Shown: positions 33,714 to 45,700 of the stretch, in pieces | How the letters are laid out: each line of letters begins with the position of its first letter | Numbering within the stretch: position 1 is the first letter of the stretch | Assembly: GCA_020429915.1 (NCBI GenBank) | Contig: JAGQKV010000013.1 | Span: 76,669-140,668 of the forward strand | From: Candidatus Omnitrophota bacterium | GTDB lineage: Bacteria; Omnitrophota; Gorgyraeia; Zapsychrales; Zapsychraceae | Direction of reading: 5' to 3' | Length of the DNA stretch: 64,000 nt | Translations under genes and position numbers: made by a program | The notes under the pieces: model-generated | Database searches by the model: none | What the model was told of the DNA's origin: nothing | The model's input: the letters and a program-made list of their open reading frames with translations, nothing else

Positions 33714-36700
33714 ATGAATTCAACATTTTACAAGAAATTTAGAAATTCGGCGGCTGGCTTTGCCCGCAGGCTGCTCAGTCTGGGGGTGGCGTTATGTCTG
33801 GTGGCGACCGGGGTGGTTCCGCCGGCCGCGGCGAAGACGGAACCCGGTGTCGGGCTGCCCGCTCCGGGATCGCTTGTGCTCCAATCCGATCCGTTTCATC
33901 CGCCTGTCCTGACCGGTCTCACGCTGGATCCTCAGAATCCGCTGATGTTCGATTTTATTGTGGATGTCGGTGACAGCCGGCTGACAGATGGGGAACTCGA
34001 CCAGGCGGCGACATCCCTGATCAAATATTTTCTGACCGCGGTGACCGTTCCCGAAGACGAATTGTGGGTCAATCTTTCACCCGCGGAAAGCGACCGGATC
34101 GTCGCCCCCGGATTATCCACCACGGTTATGGGCCGGGACCTCCTGGCCCAGGATTATCTCTTAAAGCAGTTGGCCGCATCATTGCTGTCCCCGGAGGAAG
34201 AAACCGGCGCCCGCTACTGGGACCGCCTGTTGAGTTCGGCTGCCGGGGAACGCGGGATTCCGATGGAGACGCTCAACCGGATCTGGATCGTTCCGGAACG
34301 GGCCGACGTGGTTGTCCGTGATAACAGCGTCTACGTCACCGGGACCCATCTGAAGGTCATGCTCGAACAGGACTACCGGCAACTCCCCGGCCGCGAGGCT
34401 TCCCAAGGGGCGCCCGCCCGTCTGCCGGATGACACGGCCGATCTGATCCGGGAGCTCATCCTGCCGACCGTCGAAGAGGAAATCAACAACGGGACAACGT
34501 TTTCCAAATTGCGGCAGATATACCGCGCGATGATTCTGGCCACGTGGTTCAAACGGAATCTGCGGGACAATATTCTCAATGTGGTGTACGCCGACCGGGG
34601 GAAGACGGAAGGGGTCGCGCAGGACGACACGGCAACCAACCGGCGGATCTATCAGCAGTACATCGAGGCATTGAAAAAAGGCGTCTATAATCAGGTCCGT
34701 GAGGATATCGATCCCATTACCCGGGCTACGGTTCCCCGCAAGTATTTTTCCGGCGGTGTGGATGTCCGTCGGCTGCCGTCAGTATTAAACACACGTATCG
34801 CCCAAGAGCAGGCTTCCGCCGATGAGGCCCTGCTCGGGTTCTTGAACGAACGTGAGGACTTTTTGTATGTCATCCGTGCCGGTCTCAAGGAAACACGCGG
34901 CGCGATGTCCTATCAGCAAACGCGGGCTGTGGCCAATCCGGTCATGCGGCCCGAGCGTGATGCCGCTATTCTGGCTGTACTCGATGACGTCATCCGCTAC
35001 GAAGGCCTGGGATTGAATGCGCGCGAATCGTTCCGCGACCTAGTCGCCGCGGCCGCCGACGGTGAGGAAGGCCGCGATGAGATTCTTGCGCGGATCGTCT
35101 CCGAATTATTGCAGGATTCGTACGTCCAAAAGGCAGTCGACGGGATTACCAGCCGGCCGATTCTTGAGGCGGAGTTGAGACGTGTCGTCTGGCAATACGC
35201 CGTCGAAGAGGCGGCCCCGGCGGCCAACGGCGTACCGTTGGAAGATTTTCGCAGCGGTCCTGCGGTCCGTCCGGTGGACGGTCTGATGGTGGCGGTTTCC
35301 CTGATGGATGCCGGCGCCCTGATCAACGCGGACGGTGAGATCGATTATAGAGACGGTTTGCACCGCGCCCAGGAAATCATCCCGGTACTGGCGCGGGACG
35401 GAGTGCGCCGGGTCTATCTGTACGGCGGTCTCTACGAAATCGCTTCAACCTCCCGTCAGCTCCACCAGGTTCCCGACGACGGGCCGCATTTCCTGAAAAG
35501 CGATAACGGCCGGGTCTTGGTCCGTATCGAGGGGTACGCCACCAAACATCAGGATGTCACTGGCGCGGGCCGCGGCCAACGACTGTATGATGCGCACGGC
35601 AACAATTTCTCAATCCTGAATCTTCAGCGCTTCAATCCCAAGATCGGTTCGCAGTCGAGTGAAGAAAATCCTGGGGAACCGTCCTCAGAAAAGACAGCCG
35701 GTGAATTGGCTTCCTTGACCGGAGCGGCGCAGCAGCAGGGCGTTGAAATATTCGCCGACTTTATTCCATGGCTGGCCCCGGATGCCGTGGATGACGACAT
35801 CCTGGCCTGGACACCGCACCGGCGCATGCGCGAGGTCTGGACGCCGGCCGAACGCGAGGCTTACGATGCCTTGGATGAGGGCGGTCGGGAGGATGTTCAC
35901 CGCCGGCTGCTTGATTTGAGCCGGGCGGATTTTCTGTTTGTGGCGGACGACGGATACCCGGTACTGGTCAGGCACTTCAACGGCGGCATGAACCGCGACC
36001 AGGTCTATCTCAACGCCTATCTGCCCGCGGTACAGGACTACTATATCAATTCGCTGAAAAATCTCATCGACCTGGGTATTGCCGGCGTGCGGGTCGATCT
36101 GGCACACATGCTGTTGGGGGCTAACCTTCGCCATGAATTTCCGGCATCTGCGGCCGCCGAAGAGCCGTGGTTGCGCATTATGCGGGAGGTCGGCGCCTAC
36201 GCGCGTGAATCCGGACGCGACTTTCGTTTTCTGATGGAGACTTACGACCAGCGGGATAAATCGCGCTTGCAAGCGCTCGGCCGCAAGGCGAATGTGACGG
36301 TCGAGGTATATCACAAGGATCTTGAAGATGCCTATGCCGATGCGGTCTGGAATGGCGGTTCGGCGCAGGATGTGGCCGAAGCCCTGAACGCCGCCATTTA
36401 CAGCACCTACAATGATATCGCGCCGCGCCGGATGGCGCCGGCGACATTTGACGACCAGTCGCTGCGGAATATCGGCGGCCCGACCGACGGTTTGCTGCGT
36501 ATGCTTGTCGTTCTCGCGGAATTCGGCGTGCCCACGATGTTCGATTTGCGCGAATGGATCGGACACAGCGGTCATGTGATATCCATGGTCGGAGGGCGTT
36601 CTCCCGACGGGACAATCACGCATCCATTCGTAACGGACGATGAATTTACCCAACGCATGACCAACGGCGGACTCAAGCGCCTGGTGGGGGAACAGCCGTG

Positions 36701-39700
36701 GCGGGAGTTTGCCGCGCGTGTGCAGGCGTCCCGTTCCGCGGAGGATCAGCTGATTCTGCAGCAACATGCCGACTATCCCTGGTTTATGCTCGATTATAAA
36801 AAGCCGGTCCAACGTCGGCGTTTTGTCACAGTCGGCTGGCAGAATGAGCAGGGGCTGTTCCTGTACGTATTGAATCTTGCGCCCCAAAAGCGCGGCTCCG
36901 CAGAAATCTGGTTACCGCAGAACTTGCGGGATGAGTGGGGCCGGGAGACGATCGCTGTCGATTTTGAAGCCGGACAGGAATACCGACTTGTCCGGGTGGG
37001 GCTCGATGACATCGGTGTGGTTGCGGCGAACGACGTGGCGGCCGATGCCGCCGTGGCACAGGATAATGCGGCTCTGAGTGAACAGCTGGCCCGCTACGTG
37101 CATGATCCGGAGGGACTCCGGCAGTTAATCAAGGACTCACAGACCGCCCGGACCAAACTCTCGGTCCGTGAGCGCGAACTGTTGGGGCAGCTGGCACACC
37201 TGCAATTCAACGGGGCGGATTACGAAGCGTTTGTCGAGAAGGGGGTCAGTCATCAGGCGCATGAAAAACTGGGGGCACATCTGCTGCAGTACAAAGGGCT
37301 CGGCGAAGGAGTATATTTCGCCGTCTGGGCGCCGAACGCGCAAGCCGTTTCCGTCGTCGGAGACTTTAACCAGTGGTCCGGCAGCGGAGCCCAGTTGACC
37401 CTGAACCGCCGGGCGGGAATCTGGTACGGATACGTTCCCGCCGCTCAAGTCGGTGATCTGTACAAATTCCGTATCGTCGACCGGGCCGGCCGGACGGAAG
37501 ACAAAACCGATCCGTACGCGTTTGCCGGTCAGTACGCCACCGGTGAACAGCTGCATTCCACCGCTTCGCGCGTGACGGACCTCAGTTACGGGTGGCGCGA
37601 CACGGACTGGATGGAAACGCGGCGCCGCAATCAGTCGCTTGATGCCCCTCTGAATATATATGAGATGCATTTGGGGTCCTGGAAGAAGAAGCAGGAAAAC
37701 GGATCATGGCGGTGGATGACATACCGGGAACTGGCCGAAGAACTAATACCGTATCTGCGGTCGAAGAACTACACTCACGTGGAACTCATGCCTCCTACCG
37801 AGCACCATTACCTTCCGTCGTGGGGATATCAGGTCGGCAGCTATTTCGCCCCGACCGCGCGCTACGGCAGTCCGCAGGATTTCAAATATTTGGTGGATCA
37901 ATTGCATCAGGCCGGGTTCGGTGTGTTCATGGATTGGGTCCCGGCACACTTCCCCAAGGACGGCAACGGCCTGGCGAATTTTGACGGGACCGAACTGTAC
38001 GCGCACGCCAATCCGATGCAGGGAGAACACCCGGATTGGGGGACAAAGATTTTCAACTACGGTCGGCATGAGGTGCGCAGCTTCCTGCTGAGCAATGCCA
38101 TGTTTTGGCTGGAGGAATATCATATCGACGGGATCCGAGTGGACGCGGTCAGTTCCATGCTTTATCTCGACTTCGGACGACGGGACGGGGAATGGATCCC
38201 GAACGTGCACGGCGGGCGGGAAAATCTTGAGGCCATCGCATTTTTACGTGATTTCAACCGGATGGTTCATGGCGAACACCCGGGGGTCATCACGGCCGCC
38301 GAGGAGTCGACCGCGTGGGAGGGGGTCACCGCCGCCGTAGAGACCGGCGGACTGGGGTTTGACTACAAATGGTCGCTGGGATGGATGCACGATATTCTCA
38401 AATATCTGAAAACTCCGATCGGCGAAAGGGAGTTCGAACATCATCTGCTGACCATGTATCCGCAATACGCCTTTAGCGAAAACTTCATTCTGCCGCTCGG
38501 ACATGATGAAACCGTTCACCTGAAGCGCTCCCTGTTGGGTAAAATGGTCGGCTCCACGGAGCAGGAATTTGCGAACCTGCGGCTGCTTTTCGGATACATG
38601 GCGACCATGCCCGGTAAGCAATTGCTGTTTATGGGCGGTGATATCGGTCAGCCCACCGAGTGGAATCCCGATGAGCAGGTCAGTTGGGATTTGACGGAAG
38701 ATCCGTCGCACCGGGGGATCGAGACCGCCGTGCAGCGGCTGAACGGTTTGGTGCGTTCTGAAAAGGCCCTGCATGAATTGGATGTGGATCCGCGTGGTTT
38801 TGAGTGGATCGATTTTAACGACTCCCGGCAAAATGTCGTCAGTTTTATGCGGCGCGGGATGGATCCGAACGAGGCGGTCATGGTCGTCTTCAATTTCGGC
38901 GACAAGCCGCTCACGAATTACCAGCTGGGAGCGCCGTGGGCGGGCGAGTGGCAACAGATTTTTACTTCCGACGCGGAAGAGTTCGGCGGACAAAATCGTG
39001 GAGTCGTGGATCACGTGACGGCGGAAGGTGAGCCCGCTCACAACCGGCCGGCATCCGTCTCGCTCGACATTCCGCCGCTGACGATGATGATGTTCAAGGG
39101 GGTGCGTCCGGAGAAGGTGGAGTACGCTGCCGTTCCTCACTCCGGATTTGCTACGCGGGCGGACCTGCGAGCGGCGGTGGATGTCGCCTTCCGGGATCCG
39201 CGGGGCGGTTACGTGGAGTCTCATTCCCAAGCCGTTACCGAGGGGGATACTCTGACACTGCGGGCCGTGGCGAACCGGCCGGATTTTGACGGCACCCGCA
39301 AGGTCTACCTCTATTCCAATCGCAATATCACCGGAAAGTGGCAGCGTGAGATCAAGCCGGCCCGTTTTGTCGAGAATCGGGAAGGGCGGGCCGTCTACGA
39401 ATTCGAAGTGAAGGCGATGCGGAATTTCGAATACACCTTCATCTTTACCAATGAGGACGGGACCGAAGAATGGGCCGACCTGCCCTTCGGAAATCATTTT
39501 GTCGAAGTTAATAAATCATTCGAGGGGAATGTGGCCTACGTGGGCATGGAATTCGCGCCGCTGATCAAAGTGGGCGGTCAGGCCGACGTGATGTATGAAT
39601 TGCCCAAGGCCCTGGCCGAGGCGGGAAACAATGTGAGTGTGATCATTCCGCATTTCAAGGCGCGTGATTACCGTCTGGAAGAACACGGTTTCAGACCGGT

Positions 39701-42700
39701 CGAAGGGTTCGACGTGACCATTCCCTTCGGCTACCGTGAGGATGTCCGCTTGACGGCGCAGCACGCTGTTATCGACGGGATAGATGTCTATATTCTGGAC
39801 GCGCATGCGGACGCCTTGTTTGCCCGGACCTATGAGAATGAGTGGGTGCAATTCTATGACTCGGTGCTGTTGTCCCGGGGGGCGCTGGAATTGCTGCGCG
39901 CTCTGGGCAAGGAGGTGGATGTGGTGAATTCAGCGGACCATCACACTGCGCTGGTGCCTTTATACATGCGTACCCTCTACAAGGATTATTATGCCAACAC
40001 CGGAAGCGTGTTTACCATCCACAACGTCGACTATAAAGGTCAGTATCAAATGGATTGGTACCAGGAAACCGGTTTGCCGAATGACGAAGAGATACGCCGG
40101 CTGGTGATTCGCGGGGGCGGTCTTAATTTAATGGGCGTGCCTCCGGCGGTTATCCATCACCTCGGTGCGGAAGGAAACTATATCAATACCGTCAGCCGAA
40201 CCTACGCGGAAGAAATTCGTGCGACCAATCTCGAAGTGGAGCGCGCGCTGCGCGACACCGGGCACCGTTTCGACGGGATTCTTAACGGGTTGGATTTCGG
40301 CAACTGGGATCCCGATACCGATCGGAATCTTGCCAAGAATTATTCGGTAGCCGAGACGGATGAGGAAATTGCCGAGGCCCGATTGGCCAACAAACGGGAG
40401 TTGCAGGAAATACTTTCACCTTCCGGCGACAAGTCAAAGATCGGCATGAAGGACCCGGCCAATGTGCACGGACACCTGACGCCCGGTTCGAACCGGCTGC
40501 TGGTCGGCGTGGTGTCCCGCATGGTCGATCAAAAACAGATCGACATATTGGCCGAGATGCTCGAGGAAATGTACACCGGTAAAAGGGAGCGGCTGGACAT
40601 CGATGTTCTGATTAACGGAACCGGCGATCGCTGGCTGGAGGACCGCCTGAAACAAATCGCCAACGACGCCCGCAAACACAACATCAATATGTCCGTGGTG
40701 TTCGTGAACGAGTATGTTCAGATTCTCACGCAAAAGATGATGTCCGGAGTGGACGTCCTGGTGATTCCTTCCGATTTCGAACCCAGCGGACTCACCCAGA
40801 TGCAGGCGATGCGCTACGGCGCGGTGCCGATTGTGCGTTTGACGGGAGGGCTGGCGGATACCGTGTTTGAAGGCGGGGACGACTGGAACGGATTTGTATT
40901 TGAAGGCATCAAGCGGGCGCGCAACTATCCCGAAGAGGACGGCCGGCGTCGCGGCATCAATGTCGACGGGTTGTACAAGGCGGTCAAGCGGGCCCAGGAA
41001 CAGTATGCCGGGCATCCGGAACGTTGGCGCGAAATCGTCCGGCGCGGGATGCTGGCGGAAAACGGCTGGAAGCGCAGCCTCGGTGACTACATGAACGTAT
41101 ACGCTTGGTTGAGCGACGAGATGCACCGCAATATCCGGGGTGGGACAATTCTTTCCGGTGATATCGTGGCCAAAGCCAAAGGCGCTATCAAGCTGCGGGT
41201 CGAGTCGCACAGTATGGACAAGGCCAACGAACGCACCGTGTATCTGCGGTCGACCCGCGGGATCACCGGAGAATGGGTCACAGAATCCGTACCGGCCATG
41301 TACGTGGAGACGGTGGACGGACACGATATTTACGAGGTTGAAGTGGAAGCGCGGCGCAGTTTCGAATACACCTTCGTCTTTGAGTACGCCAACGGTGAGC
41401 AGGTCGAGCTTGATTTGCCGGAAGGCCCGCCGCGGGTCGTGGTCAAATCGGAATTCGAAGGGGCCGTCGCCTTTGTGGGGATGGAGTTTGCGCCGTTGGT
41501 CAAAGTCGGCGGGCAGGGAGATGTCATCTACGAACTGCCCCGTTCCCTGGTCAACTCCGGGCAGGACGTCACCGTCATTGTCCCCAAGTACAAGTTTTTG
41601 GCGGACCGGTATGCCGCTTTGAATCCGGAGCTGGTGGACAATTGGTATCTGACCGTCCCGTTCTACGGACGGGATCCGGTGACCTTGCATGCCGAGGTCG
41701 TCCGCATCGACGGGATTCGCGTGGTCTTGCTCGACGCCGACAGTGACGAGTTGTTCTTCCGGCCGTATCAGGGGCAAGACAAGGAATTTTACGAATCAAT
41801 CCTGCTGTCCCGAGGGGCGGTTGATGTTCTGAAACATTTCAAGCAGGCCGGCGAGCAGATTGATGTGGTCAACGCGGCGGATCATCATACCGGTTTGGTC
41901 CCTCTCCTGATGCGCACCGAATATGCCGAGGATTTCAAGCGAACCGGCAGCGTGTTTACTGTCCACAACGTGGGCTATCAGGGGACTTATCCGGCCGACC
42001 GTTTCCGGGAGTTGGGTTTGCCCAAGGAGTATCGGGAGCTGGTGGAGCACGGGCGGCAATTAAACTTTCTGGCCATACCGCCGAGTGTGATTAACCGGAT
42101 CGATCCGCGCGGAAACTACATCAATACGGTCAGTCCCAGCTACGCGAATGAAACGCGGGGGGTAGTCTTCGGCATCACGGAAGACGAGATGAAAGTCCAC
42201 CGCAATCGCTACGGCGGTATCCTCAACGGACTGGACTTTGCGGCGTGGGATCCGGCCACCGACCGTCACATCAAGGCCAATTACGCGATCCGTGATGGCA
42301 TCGACTCGGTGCTGGCCGCGCGTCGTGTCAACAAACAGGATTTGCTGGATATTCTGAGCGCCGACGGAGATGTCAGCAAGATCGGGCTCGTCAACCGCAA
42401 TCCGGTTCATGGATATCTGGACCCGAAATCGGATCGGCTGCTCTTCGGTGTGGTGTCACGGTTGGTCGAACAGAAGCAAATCGACATCATCGCCGACATC
42501 GTCGACGATATGATCAGCGGCCGTCGGGAAAGGATGCCGGTCGACTTTCTGATTAACGGAACCGGGGAGCCGGAAATCGAACGCCGCTTGGCCGAACTGG
42601 CGCGCCGGGCGGAGCAGGCCGGGCTGGACATGTCGTTTGTTTTCGTGAACGCGTATTTGCAGATCCTGACCCAAAAGATGATGGCGGGGGTTGACGCGCT

Positions 42701-45700
42701 TTTGATCCCGTCCAACTATGAGCCCAGCGGATTGACGCAAATGCAGGCCATGCGTTACGGGGCCATTCCGATCGTGCGGAAAACAGGCGGATTGGGAGAC
42801 ACGGTGAGCGAGCTCGGTGACAATTGGGTTGGCTTTGTCTTCGATGGCGTGCCGCGCCGTCCTGGCAATCCGGATATCGATGCCGGACGCCGCCGGCAAA
42901 ATGCCCAGGAACTATACGAAGCGATGAACCGGGCTTACGGCGAGTTCGCCTTTCAAGATGGCCGCTGGCCGGAAATCGTCGAGAAGGCGATGAAAGCGGA
43001 CAACGACTGGTCACGCAGTCTTGGTGACTACCTCAATGTTTACAGCTGGCTTCAGGAGGAGTTGCGTTCGAAGGCCGACCCGGGATTCGCACGGTTGGCC
43101 AAGACGCTGTCGGACCGTTACGGCGCGTTTATCGCCCGATCGCCGCGGCCTGAGCGGCCATTTGTGCTTGTCTTGAAGGGGAATTATGCGAGCGGCAAGT
43201 CGATGGTCCGTCGGGCGTTGATTCGTGAGCTGAGCCGCATCGGAGTGACGGTCGCTTATGAACATGATCAACCGGATGCCGGGACAGATGAGGAAACCCC
43301 GACAATGGCCGAGGCGGTTGCGCGTCACCGGGAAGCTCAGATCCTTATCTATGAGGTGGAACAAGAGTTTCCCGATGATGCCGAAGAGATCGACATGTTT
43401 GTGCGGCTGTCCAGCGACCTCGCTGTCGTTCAAAAACGGATTAAGGCTGAGATGAACGTTTGGTCCGCGCTGAGTGAACGGGTCTTCCGCAGTTTTGACG
43501 TCCCGGAAGTTGAAGGATTACGGGCCGACGCGGATATCAAACTCAACGATGATCTCACGGACGAGGAATTCGAAAACTTTATCCGGGAGGGGCTGGATGA
43601 AATGAGTTTTACGCGGGCCCCGGACACACGGGAGCGGACCGCCAATGCGCGTTTACTGCATACCGACCGGGAGGCGGCAGACCCTGCCGCGGTTCGCAAG
43701 GAAATCAAGAAAAAGCGGCCCTCAAAGAAAAGCGGGATATTGTTGCACGTCAGTTCCCTTGACAGCCCTTACGGGATCGGCGATTTCGGGACGCCGGCGC
43801 GGCGCTTTGTGGATTTTCTGGCCAAGGCCGGGCAGAATGTCTGGCAGGTCCTGCCGTTGAACACGACGGATGAGGAATTCGGGTTTTCGCCGTACAGTGC
43901 CGTATCTTCTTTTGCCCTGGACCCGTTGTACATCAGTCCCGAGCGGATGATTGACGGCGGACTGATCACACCTGAAGAGGCGGCCGCTCAGCAGATTCCC
44001 AATACCGGTGAAGTCAACTACGCCATGGCGCTGCAGCGCAAAAAGGTCCTGGTTGATTTTGCCTACGCGCGTTTGCCGGAAAAACACGCTCTTGGCCGTC
44101 AGTTTGCGGAATTCAAAAAAGATACGGCGGAATGGCTGACGGACTTCGTCCTGTTTACCTCGATACACCGTGATCAGGGTCCCGTCTCCTGGAATGAATG
44201 GCCCGTCGGGCTGCGGGACCGTCAGCCGGCCGCGCTGGCAGCGTATACGGCCGAACATGCCGAGGAATTGGACCGGCTGGCATTCGAACAGTTTCTGCTC
44301 TTTGAACAATGGGGAGAGCTGCGTTCATACGCAGCCAAAAAGGGAGTGTCCATTATCGGGGATTTGCCGTTGTACAGCAGTTTTGACAGCGCCGACGTAT
44401 GGGCCAATCCGCAGATGTACGATCTGGACGCTGACAAGACGCCGCGGACCGTATCGGGGGCGCCGCCGGATATGTTCAACGCCGCGGGGCAGCGTTGGGG
44501 GCATCCGACGTTCCGTTGGAGCGTGATGCAGCGTGACGGATATCGTTGGTGGCGCCGCCGTTTGGCTCACAATCTGGATCTCTTTGACCAGATCCGGCTC
44601 GACCACTTCCGCGGACTGGTCGCCTATTGGGAAATTCCCGCCGGAGATGACGACGCCCGCAACGGCCGTTGGCAGCCGGCAGCGGACGACGCGTTCTTCC
44701 GCATGATCAGCGAGGACTTCGGTGTGGACCGCTTTATCGCGGAAGATCTGGGGGATATATCGGAAGAGGTTCGCGATGTTTTACGGCGCCATGATTTTCG
44801 CACGATGAAGGTGCTGCAGTTCGGGTTCAGCGGGGAATTACGCGACAATCCTTACCATCCGCGCAACCATGTCCGGCGCAGTGTGGTGTATACCGGAACG
44901 CACGATAACAACACGCTGCTCGGCTGGTTTGCTTCGGAGGTGGACGAAGGGATGCGCCACAACATTCAGCGGCATCTGACCAAACCCGTCACGGAAGAAA
45001 ACGTCAATTGGGAATTTATTCAAATGGCGATGGAGTCTCCGGCGGACACGGCCATTGTTCCCATGCAGGACGTCCTGCAATTGGGAGCGGAGGCCCGTAT
45101 GAATTATCCGGGGTCCGTGGAAAATAACTGGAAGTGGCGGTTGCCCGACAGTCAATTTGATGAGTCGGTCATCCGGACCCTGTCCGACATGAAAGGCCGT
45201 TTCCGGCCGAAAGAGATGGCCCTTTACGAGAAGTACGGTGTGACCCGGCCCGAGGTCCTGATCGCGATGAGCGCCCTGAAAGAAAAAAACAATCTGCTGA
45301 TGGCCCGCCGTCTGCAGCAAATGGCCTACCGTGACCTTATCCGTGAGGGTGAGTTTACAGGTTTCACGGCCACCACCTACACCGATGACAACGGCGATGA
45401 GTACATTATGGTTTCCTCCGTGGACGCCCGGGGAGAACCGCTGGACCTGCATCAGCGCGTGGCGAACCTGATTTTTGCCGTCGGAGCGCTGGCGCCGTTT
45501 CACATGCCGCTTTCCGCAAACCTTGAGCGCGCGCAGAATTACCTGGATGAAGCTTTGCTCGGCGAAGAGGTGGGGGGGATCGACCTCAATCCGGACCAGT
45601 TGCGCTGGAATGTCCGCGGAACGGCCCCGGCCGTCGGTCAGGAGGTGCCGTCGTTCGTCTATCCGGTGCCGGCCGACATTCACGGCTTTGTGCCGGTTAT

